DNA of 64,000 nucleotides from Streptomyces cyaneofuscatus. GTDB taxonomy: Bacteria > Actinomycetota > Actinomycetes > Streptomycetales > Streptomycetaceae. The translations under genes were made by a program, and so were the position numbers. Every line of letters begins with the position of its first letter. Position 1 is the stretch's first letter. The DNA is taken from the NCBI RefSeq assembly GCF_000718135.1, contig NZ_JOEM01000022.1:62001-126000 (forward strand), read 5' to 3'. Under the pieces are notes generated by a model. That model saw nothing but the letters and a program-made list of their open reading frames with translations. It did not search any database and was not told the origin of the DNA. Below, one piece after another: positions 31,805 to 40,982 of this stretch.

Positions 31805-34102
31805 ATGACACCCACCCCGGGCACCCCGCCGACCGGCCCCGGCAGACCCCGCAGACCCGGCCCGCGCCGCCTCTCCGCGGCCGCCGTCGCCGCGCTGCTC
31901 ATCGCCGCGGTCCCGGCGGGCGCGGCGATGAGCGCCGGCGCCACCCCGAAGACCGCCACCGGCCCCGAGGGCAAGAAGCTCAGCGTCTCGGCCACCACCG
32001 GGCTCGACCCGGCGGGCGAGAAGGTCCGGGTAACCGGCGAGGGGTACGGGCCGAAGAGCGGCATCTACGTCGCGCTCTGCAAGGACAACGGGGCGAACCG
32101 GGTCCCCTCCCCCTGCCTCGGCGGCGCCGACATGAGCGGCGGTTCGAAGACCTCGCAGTGGATCGTGCCTCCGGGCGACCCGTACGAAGGCGACCTCGCC
32201 CTGCCCTTCGGCCCCGGCGGCACCTTCGACGTGGAGGTCGAGATCCGGTCCAAGGGCGACGGCCTGGACTGCGCCGAGGTGCCGTGCTCCGTCGTCACCC
32301 GCGCCGACCACCGTGCGAGCGGCGACCGTACGCAGGACGTGCGCATACCGGTCACCTTCGCGGGCCAGGGGCCCGGCGAACCGGGCGGCGAGGGTGTCGA
32401 CGTACCCGCCGGGACCGTCTCCTACAAGCCCGTCGCCGACTTCACCTCGGCGGGCAAGCCGCTGGACCTGCTGCTGCACCCCGAGTCGAAGAAGCTGTAC
32501 GTCGGTGCGGACAACCTCCCCGACACGGCCGACGTCGACGAGCGCGGCCTTTATGCGCTGAACCCGGAGGACGGCAAGGCCGAGAGCTGGATCAGCCAGG
32601 CGCCCGGGCCGACCGGGGAGCCGCGCGCCTCGACGGCGGCGCGGATCTCCGGACCGCTGCCGGGCGACGGCGTGGTCTACAACTACCCGCTGCGGGGCGT
32701 GGGGAGCGCCAAGGCGGGTGACAAGGCAGCCTCGGGCGTCTGGCTGGCCGGGTCGACGATCACGGACATAGCGCCCGGTACGGCCGTGGGCACGGTGCTG
32801 GTCGCGCAGGGGGCGAAGCTCTCCGAGATCGCGACGGCGACCGGGACGGCCACACGGAGCGTCACGGTGCCCGGCGGCAGCCGGTTCGCCGCCGACCACG
32901 CCCGGGGCGCGGTCTGGTTCAGCGACGTCGCTGCCGGGAAGCTGCACCTGGTCGATCTCGTCTCCTTCACGGTGGCGGACACCTTCGACCTGCCGGGGGC
33001 CGACGGCATGGCCGGGTTCATCCGGACGGACCCCGCGACCGGCGCCGTGTGGGTGGGCGTCAACCGGTCCGTGCTGGTCTTCGACGCCTCCGGCAAGCCG
33101 GTGAAGACGCTGATCGGCAAGGACCTGGCCCGGGACGCCGCCTTCGACACGGAGAGCGGCCGCGCCTTCGTCGTGTGGCAGGACGGCGGGGACCTCTCCG
33201 ACCCGGCCAACGACAACGACGGCACGCTCACCGTGTACGACAGCGCCACGTTCACCCCGGCGGCGAAGGACCTCTCGCTGCCCGGCAACCAGTCGCAGCT
33301 CGGCGCCGCCTCGCTCGCCGTCGCGCCCGGCGGGGCCACGGTCTTCGTGACCAGCCCCGCCGAGGGGAAGATCACCCGGCTCACCCGGCAGGTCTCGCCC
33401 CTGGTCACCCAGGCGCCCGCCGACCGCTCGGTGAAGGCCGGGGAGGAGGTGGCCCTCACGGCGCGCGCGGAGGGCACCCCGGAGCCCTCGGTGCGCTGGC
33501 AGGTCAGCACCGACGGCTCGCAGACCTGGCGGGAGCTGGACGGGGCCACCGAGCCCGTGCTGACGTTCACCGCGAAGAGCGCCCAGGACGGCTACCGCTA
33601 CCGCGCCGAGTTCCGCAACGACGTCGGCACCACGCGGACCGCGCCCATCACCCTGACGGTCACCGAGGCGACCGGAGGCGGGGAGAACGGCGGCCAGAAC
33701 GGCGGAGCTGCGGGCGGTGACGGCGGTGGCGACAGTGGTGGCGACGGTGGTGGCGACAGCGGTGACGGCTCCGGAGACACGTCAAGTGGCCCCGGCAACA
33801 CCGGTGGTGACGCCTCCGCAGGTACGTCCGGCACTGGCGACGGTGGGTCCTCCGCCGGCACGTCCGGCGGCGCGTCCGGCTCCTCCGGTCCCTCCGGTTC
33901 CGCCGGTTCATCGGCGGGCGGCGCAGGTTCGACGGTCGGCGGCGGTGTCGAGGGCTCTTCCGGTACGGAGACGACGTCCGGCGGCAGTCTCGCCGCGACC
34001 GGGCTCACTGTGATCTCGGCAACTCTCCTTGCGGCAGCGCTCCTTGGCGGCGGGCTGCTGATCCACCGCCGGGCCAGGAGGCGCACGACCGGTCTCGCCT
34101 GA
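31805..34102 (+). CDS. Cell-surface protein: neocarzinostatin-like, beta-propeller and Ig-like domains with C-terminal anchor
   Basis: A 765-residue surface protein. Order: signal peptide (about 20-50), neocarzinostatin-like domain homologous to the upstream protein (SGIYVALCKDNGANRVPSPC, to about 190), a WD40/YVTN-like propeller (about 210-530; PLDLLLHPESKKLYVGADNL opens it), an Ig-like domain (APADRSVKAGEEVALTARAE, VRWQVSTDGSQTWREL), about 110 residues of Gly/Ser-rich spacer, then LAATGLTVISATLLAAALL and a basic tail, a membrane or LAxTG-like anchor. It lies behind the same iron-box promoter and is probably cotranscribed. ATG at 31805 has GAGG upstream. Confidence 0.75.
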   Translation: MTPTPGTPPTGPGRPRRPGPRRLSAAAVAALLIAAVPAGAAMSAGATPKTATGPEGKKLSVSATTGLDPAGEKVRVTGEGYGPKSGIYVALCKDNGANRVPSPCLGGADMSGGSKTSQWIVPPGDPYEGDLALPFGPGGTFDVEVEIRSKGDGLDCAEVPCSVVTRADHRASGDRTQDVRIPVTFAGQGPGEPGGEGVDVPAGTVSYKPVADFTSAGKPLDLLLHPESKKLYVGADNLPDTADVDERGLYALNPEDGKAESWISQAPGPTGEPRASTAARISGPLPGDGVVYNYPLRGVGSAKAGDKAASGVWLAGSTITDIAPGTAVGTVLVAQGAKLSEIATATGTATRSVTVPGGSRFAADHARGAVWFSDVAAGKLHLVDLVSFTVADTFDLPGADGMAGFIRTDPATGAVWVGVNRSVLVFDASGKPVKTLIGKDLARDAAFDTESGRAFVVWQDGGDLSDPANDNDGTLTVYDSATFTPAAKDLSLPGNQSQLGAASLAVAPGGATVFVTSPAEGKITRLTRQVSPLVTQAPADRSVKAGEEVALTARAEGTPEPSVRWQVSTDGSQTWRELDGATEPVLTFTAKSAQDGYRYRAEFRNDVGTTRTAPITLTVTEATGGGENGGQNGGAAGGDGGGDSGGDGGGDSGDGSGDTSSGPGNTGGDASAGTSGTGDGGSSAGTSGGASGSSGPSGSAGSSAGGAGSTVGGGVEGSSGTETTSGGSLAATGLTVISATLLAAALLGGGLLIHRRARRRTTGLA

Positions 34103-34148
34103 CCCCGTGGGCGCCCCCTTCCACCCCGGGCGGGCCGCCCACGGACCA

Positions 34149-34215
34149 CGAACCCCCTGGCAGCGCAGGTCGCCGCCAGGGGGTTCGCGCGTTCACTCCG
34201 GCGCACGCCGGAGTG
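34149..34215 (+). terminator. Double hairpin terminator
   Basis: Hairpin 1: GAACCCCCTGGC pairs with GCCAGGGGGTTC (34150-34161/34175-34186, extendable by one C-G pair). Hairpin 2: CACTCCGGC-GCAC-GCCGGAGTG (34194-34215), a 9-bp stem with a 4-nt loop. Together they separate the iron-regulated pair from the exopolysaccharide locus. Confidence 0.8.
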
Positions 34216-34408
34216 CGAGCCTCCGCGCACAGCCCCCGGCGGCCCCGCCCCACAAGCGCTTGCCGACCTGTTGAGCTGTCAACTTCCGCCCCCTGCTGGC
34301 GAGATCGGCCAGATGCGCCGGATCGCGGGTGTCTGGGCCGAGCCGTCTGAACTTCACGGGAACTCCAGCGAAATGGCACGTGTGTGGATATCGTGCACCG
34401 AGCGAGGG

Positions 34409-34441
34409 CGCATCCGTCAGTCCATGGGATCGACGGATGCG
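34409..34441. promoter_or_regulatory. 10-bp inverted repeat before the exopolysaccharide locus
   Basis: CGCATCCGTC (34409-34418) and GACGGATGCG (34432-34441) are perfectly complementary with a 13-nt spacer, ending 22 nt before the GTG start of the priming transferase. It could be an operator or a leader hairpin. No further copy was noticed in the window. Confidence 0.45.
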
Positions 34442-34463
34442 TCGCGTTTGTGGGGGTGCGACT

Positions 34464-36017
34464 GTGACTGGGGGGTTCATGGGGCATGTCGAAATACCGG
34501 AAACTGACATATCCGGGCCGGTGGGGCTCCGGGGCGCGCCGCGTCCCCGTACCGCCGCCTCCCGGAATCGTACGGCGGCCCTGGAACAGCTGTGGAGGGC
34601 CCCGACAGCACAGCGCGACCCGGCCGAGCGGGTTCCGGCCCGGCGGAAGCCGGTCCACCGTGCGTCGGTCGGTGCGCTGACCGACCTGCTGGCCCTGGCC
34701 GGGCCGGCCTGGCTGCTGCTGCACCTGGGCGAGCAGCCCCGCCCGTGGCTGGCCGCCGCGGTGGCCGGCCTGCTCTGGACCGGTCTACGCGGTGTGCGCG
34801 GGCGGTACGCCGACCCGGTGCGGGCCGAGCCGGGCGGCGCGTTCGGCGCGCTCGGGGACTGGCTGGTGCTGCTCGGGGTGCTGGCCGTCCTGCACGCGGC
34901 GGCGGGGGGCTCCGTGGACCCGGCGACGGCCGTCGTGGCCGTGGCACCGGGGCTGCTGGTCGCCACCGCCGTGGAGGGGCTGCGGACCGGACGGCGAGGG
35001 AGGGCGGTGCGCAAGGTGCTGCTGGTGGGTGAGGCCGCGGGGCTGGACCGGGCGGCCGAGCTGCTCAACTCCCGTACGGACCACGCCTATCAGCTGGTGG
35101 CCGCGATCCCCGTGGGGCCCGGCCTGCCGGGGTTCGAGAACCTGCAGGTGCCGGGGCGGCTCGCCACGTCCCCGGCGGACGACGACGTGACGACGGTGCT
35201 CGGCGGGGCCTACGCCCACGACGCAGACCTGGTGCTGGTGGCTCCCGGGCCCCAGCTGACCGGGGACCGGCTGCGGCGGCTCGGCTGGGGGCTGCACGAC
35301 GCGGGCGTCGCCCTGTGCGTGGCCTCCGAGCTCTCGGGCATCGCGGCCGGCCGGGTCCGCCCGGTGACGGCGGCCGGGCTCACCCTGCTGCACATCGCGC
35401 CGCCGCTGCGCGGTGGCCCGCAGGGGGTCCTCAAGGCCGCGCTGGACCGCGGCGGCGCCCTGTTCGGGCTGCTGGTGCTGGCCCCGCTGCTGCTCGCGGT
35501 GGCGCTGTGCGTGCGGTTCTCCTCGCGCGGTCCGGTCTTCCACCGGCAGGTCCGCCAGGGTCAGCACAACCGGCCCTTCACCATGTGGAAGTTCCGCACG
35601 ATGGTGGCGGACGCGGAGGCGCGCAAGGCGCAGCTCAGCGAGGACAACGAGGTCGACGGGCCGCTCTTCAAGATGCGGCAGGACCCCCGGGTGACTCCCG
35701 TGGGGCGGACGCTGCGCCGGACGTCGATCGACGAACTCCCGCAGCTGTTCAATGTGTTGCTGGGTCAGATGTCCCTGGTGGGACCTCGGCCCCCGCTGCC
35801 CGAGGAGGCGTCACGGTACGACGAGCGGGAGGGCCGCAGGCTGGCCGTGAAGCCGGGGCTGACCGGACTGTGGCAGGTCAGCGGGCGCTCGGACCTGTCC
35901 TGGCAGGAGACCGTCTCGCTGGACCTCTGGTACGTCGACAACTGGTCGGTGGCCACGGACATGGGGCTCCTCGCCCGTACGGTGCGCGCCGTCACCGACG
36001 GCCGCGGGGCCTACTGA
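34464..36017 (+). CDS. Polyprenyl-phosphate sugar-1-phosphate transferase (EPS priming)
   Basis: About 517 residues. The N-terminal half has a basic lead, four hydrophobic segments (about 75-175) and a CoA-binding-like region (VRKVLLVGEAAGLDRAAELL). A long membrane helix at about 325-350 is followed by the bacterial sugar transferase domain: GPVFHRQVRQGQHNRPFTMW, KFRTMVADAE, SIDELPQLFNVLLGQMSLVG, PRPPLPEE and KPGLTGLWQVSGRSDLSW. Such WcaJ/WbaP-type enzymes attach the first sugar phosphate to undecaprenyl phosphate. The start is uncertain: GTG 34464 (GGGGG at 7 nt) is preferred over ATG 34479. It opens the polysaccharide locus. Confidence 0.88.
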   Translation: MTGGFMGHVEIPETDISGPVGLRGAPRPRTAASRNRTAALEQLWRAPTAQRDPAERVPARRKPVHRASVGALTDLLALAGPAWLLLHLGEQPRPWLAAAVAGLLWTGLRGVRGRYADPVRAEPGGAFGALGDWLVLLGVLAVLHAAAGGSVDPATAVVAVAPGLLVATAVEGLRTGRRGRAVRKVLLVGEAAGLDRAAELLNSRTDHAYQLVAAIPVGPGLPGFENLQVPGRLATSPADDDVTTVLGGAYAHDADLVLVAPGPQLTGDRLRRLGWGLHDAGVALCVASELSGIAAGRVRPVTAAGLTLLHIAPPLRGGPQGVLKAALDRGGALFGLLVLAPLLLAVALCVRFSSRGPVFHRQVRQGQHNRPFTMWKFRTMVADAEARKAQLSEDNEVDGPLFKMRQDPRVTPVGRTLRRTSIDELPQLFNVLLGQMSLVGPRPPLPEEASRYDEREGRRLAVKPGLTGLWQVSGRSDLSWQETVSLDLWYVDNWSVATDMGLLARTVRAVTDGRGAY

Positions 36018-36088
36018 GAACGGCGGGCGCTTTGATGCGAGGAACCCCGGTGCGCCACTGCGCGTCCGGTGCGCGCAGCGGCGAACGG

Positions 36089-37072
36089 TCATGCGGTGGG
36101 GGCGAGTTGGCCGAGCCACCAGGCGTAGGTGCGGGCGATGCCGTCACGCAGCGGGATCTGCGGCTTGAAGCCGAGGGAGGTCAGACGGGAGACGTCGAGC
36201 AGCTTGCGGGGGGTCCCGTCGGGCTTCGAGGTGTCCCAGCCGATGCGACCCTGATAACCCGTCACCTCGGCGACGGTCTCGGCGAGTTCGCGGATGGTGA
36301 GGTCCTCGCCGCAGCCGATGTTGACGGGCGCGTCACCGTCGTACGCCTCCAGCAGGCGCACACAGGCGGCGGCCAGGTCGTCGACGTGGAGGAACTCGCG
36401 GCGCGGCGAGCCGGTGCCCCACAGGGTGACCTCCGGTGCCCCGTCTCGCTGGGCCTCGTGGAAGCGGCGGATCAGCGCGGGCAGGACGTGCGAGGTCTCC
36501 AGGTCGAAGTTGTCGCCGGGCCCGTAGAGATTGGTGGGCATGGCGCTGATGTAGGAGGCGCCGTACTGCCGGCGGTAGGACTGGGTCTGGACGATGCCGG
36601 CGATCTTGGCCAGCGCGTACGCCTCGTTGGTGGGCTCCAGCTCGCCGGTGAGCAGCGACTCCTCGCGGATCGGCTGGGGCGCGAGCCGGGGGTAGATGCA
36701 CGACGAGCCGAGGAAGAGCAGCCGCTCGGTCCCGGCCGCGTGCGCCCCGGCGATCACGCTGAGCTGGATGCGGAGGTTGTCCTCCAGGAACTGCACCGGG
36801 TAGGTGCTGTTGGCCATGATCCCGCCCACCTTGGCGGCGGCCAGCACCACGGCGTCCGGGCGGATGTCCCGCAGATACGTCTCGGTCCGCGCGGCGTCGC
36901 GCAGGTCGAGGAGGTCACGGCCACGGGTGAGGACCTCGTGGCCGTCGTCGGCGAGGCGGCGGGCCACAGCCGAGCCGACCAGCCCGCGGTGCCCCGCGAC
37001 GAATATGCGGGAGCCCGGGCGCAGTAGAGGACGGGCGGATTCCTGGGGTGGGACGGGGAGTTCGGTCGTCAT
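36089..37072 (-). CDS. fcl: GDP-L-fucose synthase
   Basis: A 327-residue SDR enzyme that epimerises and reduces GDP-4-keto-6-deoxymannose to GDP-L-fucose. Motifs: RIFVAGHRGLVGSAVARRL (NADP loop), AAAKVGGIMANSTYPVQFL, FLGSSCIYPRLAPQPI with the catalytic Ser, and NEAYALAKIAG with Tyr-X3-Lys. NLYGPGDNFDLETSHVLPAL and GSPRREFLHVDDLA are diagnostic of Fcl/WcaG. Start MTTELPV was chosen because homology starts soon after. Divergent from gmd, so the shared intergenic region 37073-37188 probably holds both promoters. Confidence 0.93.
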   Translation of the reverse strand: MTTELPVPPQESARPLLRPGSRIFVAGHRGLVGSAVARRLADDGHEVLTRGRDLLDLRDAARTETYLRDIRPDAVVLAAAKVGGIMANSTYPVQFLEDNLRIQLSVIAGAHAAGTERLLFLGSSCIYPRLAPQPIREESLLTGELEPTNEAYALAKIAGIVQTQSYRRQYGASYISAMPTNLYGPGDNFDLETSHVLPALIRRFHEAQRDGAPEVTLWGTGSPRREFLHVDDLAAACVRLLEAYDGDAPVNIGCGEDLTIRELAETVAEVTGYQGRIGWDTSKPDGTPRKLLDVSRLTSLGFKPQIPLRDGIARTYAWWLGQLAPTA

Positions 37073-37188
37073 GGCTCGGATTGTGCCAGCAGTAAGGGAC
37101 TGCGGAGATGTTTTGCCGCAGAACGCTCCAATTCCGATATGTCGGTGACCTGTTCGTCGCACAGACGGACAGCAGAGAAGGGGGAATC

Positions 37189-38202
37189 GTGGCGAAGACC
37201 GCGCTCATCACGGGAGTGACCGGCCAGGACGGCTCGTACCTGGCGGAGTTGCTGCTCGACAAGGGGTACACGGTCCACGGCCTGATACGCCGCTCGTCGA
37301 GCTTCAACACCGAGCGGATCGACCACATCTACCAGGGCCCCGAGGAGCCGGAGCGCTCCTTCGTCCTGCACCACGCGGATCTGACCGACGGTGTGGCCCT
37401 GGTGAACCTGTTGCGCGACATCCAGCCCGACGAGGTCTACAACCTGGGCGCCCAGTCCCATGTGCGGGTCTCCTTCGACGCCCCGCTCTACACCGGTGAC
37501 GTCACCGGCCTGGGCACCATCCGGCTCCTCGAGGCGGTCCGGGCCAGCGGTATCCAGACCCGGATCTACCAGGCGTCGTCCTCCGAGATGTTCGGCGCCA
37601 GCCCGCCGCCACAGAACGAGAAGACCCCGTTCCACCCGCGCAGCCCGTACAGCGTGGCGAAGGTCTACTCGTACTGGGCGACGGTCAACTACCGGGAGGC
37701 GTATGACATGTTCGCCGTCAACGGGATCCTCTTCAACCACGAGTCGCCGCGCCGCGGGGAGACCTTCGTGACCCGGAAGATCACCCGGGGGGTGGCCCGG
37801 ATCAAGGCCGGCCTCCAGGACCGGCTGCACCTGGGCAACCTGGACGCGGTCCGGGACTGGGGGTACGCGCCGGAGTACGTGGACGCCATGTGGCGGATGC
37901 TCCAGTGCGACACCCCGGACGACTACGTGGTGGCGACCGGCGAGGGCGTCAGCGTCCGGCAGTTCCTGGAGTTCGCCTTCGAGCACGCGGGCCTCGACTG
38001 GGCCGAGCATGTGCGGTACGACCCGAAGTACGAACGCCCCAGCGAGGTCGACGCGTTGATCGGTGACGCCTCCAAGGCGGAGGAGCTGCTGGGCTGGAAG
38101 CCCGAGGTCAAGTCCCGCGAGCTGGCCCGGATCATGGTCGACGCGGACATCCGCCTGCTCTCGGACCAGCTGACCGGGGCCGCCGTCCGGGTGGACAGAT
38201 GA
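37189..38202 (+). CDS. gmd: GDP-mannose 4,6-dehydratase
   Basis: A 337-residue extended SDR that converts GDP-D-mannose to GDP-4-keto-6-deoxy-D-mannose, the substrate of Fcl. Motifs: [70 protein letters not shown], and [10 protein letters not shown] with Tyr-X3-Lys, then [23 protein letters not shown] at 37189 has GGGG upstream. Its stop overlaps the start of the following secreted-protein gene (ATGA), so a sugar-nucleotide enzyme and a large secreted protein are translationally coupled. Confidence 0.95.
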   Translation: MAKTALITGVTGQDGSYLAELLLDKGYTVHGLIRRSSSFNTERIDHIYQGPEEPERSFVLHHADLTDGVALVNLLRDIQPDEVYNLGAQSHVRVSFDAPLYTGDVTGLGTIRLLEAVRASGIQTRIYQASSSEMFGASPPPQNEKTPFHPRSPYSVAKVYSYWATVNYREAYDMFAVNGILFNHESPRRGETFVTRKITRGVARIKAGLQDRLHLGNLDAVRDWGYAPEYVDAMWRMLQCDTPDDYVVATGEGVSVRQFLEFAFEHAGLDWAEHVRYDPKYERPSEVDALIGDASKAEELLGWKPEVKSRELARIMVDADIRLLSDQLTGAAVRVDR

Positions 38203-40982
38203 GGGGGCCGGGGCTCCGGGAACGTACCGGCGTTCTCACCGCCGCACTCGCGCTGGCCGCCGGGGTGCTCGCCCCGGTGGCCGCCGCGCCCCCGGCGGCG
38301 GCGCTGACCGCCCCGGTCGGCTTCACCGCCGACCATCTGCCCACCTACCAGACGAACGGGATCGTGTGGTCGCTGGCCGAGGCGAACGGGGTCGTCTACG
38401 CGGGCGGCACCTTCTCCTCCGTCCGCCCGGCCGGTACACCCTCCGGCGGCGCCTCCACGCCCGCCGTCAACTTCGCCGCGTTCAACGCGGCGACCGGGGC
38501 TCCGGCCGGCTGCTCGCTCTCCTTCACCCGGAGCAGCGGCACCGCCACCGTGCGGGCGCTCGCCGTGTCGCCGGACAAGTCGACGCTGTACGTGGGGGGT
38601 TACTTCAACGCGGTCAACGGGAGCAGCGCCAACGGGCTGGTCGCCATCGACACCGCCACCTGCACGCGGCGGGCGGGGTTCTCGCCGAACTTCTCGGCGA
38701 CGGTCCGCGCGCTGGACGTCGCGGCGGACGGCACGGTGTACATCGGCGGCGACTTCCGGTCGGTGAACGGGCAGACCCGGCGCTCCTTCGGGGCCCTGAC
38801 CCCGGCGGGCGCGGTGACCGGGTGGAATCCGGACGCGGACGCCCCGGGGCGGACGCTGAGGGTGACACCGGACGGGCGGTCCGTGCTGATCGGCGGTGAC
38901 TTCTTCACCGTCGGCGGCACCAACTCCCATGCCATCGCGGTGACAAGTGCGGCCACCGGCTCCCTCACCCGGGGCTACCCGAACAACTTCATCCCCTCCA
39001 CCGCCGTCATCAAGGACATCGTCACCGACTCCGCATCCGGTGGCTGGTACGCGGCCGGTGAGGGCCGGGGCGGCAACTCCTTCGACGGCCGCCTCGCGAT
39101 GGAGCTGGACGGCTTCGGCCAGCGCTGGCGGGACACCTGCCAGGGCGCGACCCAGGCGCTGCGCGTGTACAAGTCGGTGCTCTACGCGGCGAGCCATGTG
39201 CACGACTGCTCCACGATGGGCGGCTTCCCCAACCAGGCGCGCAAGCACCTCACCGCCCAGCGCGTCGACGACCCGGCGCTGCTGGGCTGGCTGCCCGACA
39301 CCAACGACGGGATCGGGGAGCCGGTCGGGCCGCGCGCGCTGACCATCTCCACCCGCGACGGCCGTGACTTCCTGTGGGTGGGCGGGGAGTTCACCACGGT
39401 CAACGGGGTGCAGCAGCAGGCGCTGACCCGGTTCGCCGGCACCCCGGACACGGGTGCGCCGAGCGCGCCCGCCGCCAGTGTGTCGGCGCCGCGCGCGGGC
39501 GAGGTGCGGGTGAGCTGGCGGTCCTCGCTGGACCTGGACGACAGCCTGCTGACGTACCGGGTGTACCGCAACGGAGGTACGGCGCCGGTGCACACCACGA
39601 CGGGCTCGTCCCTCTTCTTCAGCCGTCCCCAACTGACCTTCACCGACCGGAACGTGGCCGCCGGGCAGACGTACTCCTACCGGATCACGGCGACCGACGG
39701 CGCCGGCAACACCAGCGCCCTCTCCCCCGCCGTCTCCGTGGCCGCCGCGTCCGCCGCCTCCCCGTACCAGGAGCGGGTGCGGGCCGACGGGGCGGACCTG
39801 TACTGGCGTTACGACGAGCCCGGCGGGGCGTTCGCGGCGGACGCCTCGGACAGCCGGAACGGCGGGGTGTACGTGAACACCCCCACGTACCGGGCCACGC
39901 CCTCGGCCGTCGCCGGTTCGGCCGCGCTCGCGCTGAACGGCAGCGACGAGTACGTGTACAGCGACCGGCTGCACCGCTACGTCTCGCCCACCCCGTACTC
40001 CATCGAGACGTGGCTCCGTACGACGTCGACGAGCGGCGGGCGGATCGTCGGGTTCGGCAACAACATCGGTACGGCACAAGGCCATACGAGCTCGGTCTCC
40101 GACAAGCTGCTCTATCTGACGGACAACGGCAGGCTCGCCTTCGGCGTCCAGGTGGGCAGCACCAACAGCCGCCCCACCCTGACCAGTTCGGCGAGCTACA
40201 ACGACGGGCGGTGGCACCACGCCGTCGCCACGCAGGGGCCCGGCGGGATGGCGCTGTACGTGGACGGGGTGCGGGTCGCCGCCAACACGACCGCGGGGAA
40301 CCGCTCGTACAACGGGTACTGGCGGGTCGGCGGTGACGCGATGCACAACGCCTGGCCGAACCGCCCCACCAGCACCTACTTCGCCGGTCAGGTCGACGAG
40401 ACGGCCGTCTACCCCTCGGCGCTGACCGCCGCCCAGGTCGCCGCCCACCACCAGCTGGCCCAGGCGCCCGCCCCGCCCGGCGACACCACGGTGAGCCTCC
40501 TGCCCACCGAGGACGCGTACGTCAACGGCGTGTCGGCCAACACGAACTACAACGACCAACAGCTGGCCTCCCGGGGCACCACGCCCTATCTGAGCTATCT
40601 GCGCTTCACCCTGCCCGCCGCCCCGGCCGGGCAGGTCCTCAAGGGGGCCCGGCTCCAGTTCCGTACGTCGTCGGATCCGACGGCGGGCTCCACCGACAGC
40701 CACACCGTGGTGCCGGTCACCGGCGCCTGGACCGAGTCGGCGGTCACCTACAACTCCCGGCCGGCGCTCTCCGCGTCCGTGCTGGGGAGCATCACCGGCG
40801 CAACCGCCGTCTCCACCGACTATTCGGTGGAGCTCACCGCGCCGGCACTGGGCGGGGCCCTCGGCTCCGCCTACTCACTCGCCCTGACCAGCAGCGGGAC
40901 CGACAGTCTGCGCATCTGGTCGGGCGAGGCAGGATCGGCGGCCGCCAGGCCGCAGCTCGTTCTCACCTTCGGAGCTGAATGA
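38199..40982 (+). CDS. Secreted beta-propeller / Fn3 / LamG / DNRLRE protein
   Basis: A 927-residue secreted protein. Signal peptide about 10-36 (cleavage near AAALTAP). A propeller-like region with repeated [28 protein letters not shown] and [14 protein letters not shown] motifs spans about 45-415. It is followed by an Fn3 domain (about 420-515), a LamG/concanavalin-type domain (about 530-750; [33 protein letters not shown]) and a C-terminal DNRLRE-type domain (about 765-925; [27 protein letters not shown]). Probably a carbohydrate-binding or matrix protein. Coupled by ATGA to gmd and to its paralogue downstream. Confidence 0.8.
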   Translation: MRGPGLRERTGVLTAALALAAGVLAPVAAAPPAAALTAPVGFTADHLPTYQTNGIVWSLAEANGVVYAGGTFSSVRPAGTPSGGASTPAVNFAAFNAATGAPAGCSLSFTRSSGTATVRALAVSPDKSTLYVGGYFNAVNGSSANGLVAIDTATCTRRAGFSPNFSATVRALDVAADGTVYIGGDFRSVNGQTRRSFGALTPAGAVTGWNPDADAPGRTLRVTPDGRSVLIGGDFFTVGGTNSHAIAVTSAATGSLTRGYPNNFIPSTAVIKDIVTDSASGGWYAAGEGRGGNSFDGRLAMELDGFGQRWRDTCQGATQALRVYKSVLYAASHVHDCSTMGGFPNQARKHLTAQRVDDPALLGWLPDTNDGIGEPVGPRALTISTRDGRDFLWVGGEFTTVNGVQQQALTRFAGTPDTGAPSAPAASVSAPRAGEVRVSWRSSLDLDDSLLTYRVYRNGGTAPVHTTTGSSLFFSRPQLTFTDRNVAAGQTYSYRITATDGAGNTSALSPAVSVAAASAASPYQERVRADGADLYWRYDEPGGAFAADASDSRNGGVYVNTPTYRATPSAVAGSAALALNGSDEYVYSDRLHRYVSPTPYSIETWLRTTSTSGGRIVGFGNNIGTAQGHTSSVSDKLLYLTDNGRLAFGVQVGSTNSRPTLTSSASYNDGRWHHAVATQGPGGMALYVDGVRVAANTTAGNRSYNGYWRVGGDAMHNAWPNRPTSTYFAGQVDETAVYPSALTAAQVAAHHQLAQAPAPPGDTTVSLLPTEDAYVNGVSANTNYNDQQLASRGTTPYLSYLRFTLPAAPAGQVLKGARLQFRTSSDPTAGSTDSHTVVPVTGAWTESAVTYNSRPALSASVLGSITGATAVSTDYSVELTAPALGGALGSAYSLALTSSGTDSLRIWSGEAGSAAARPQLVLTFGAE

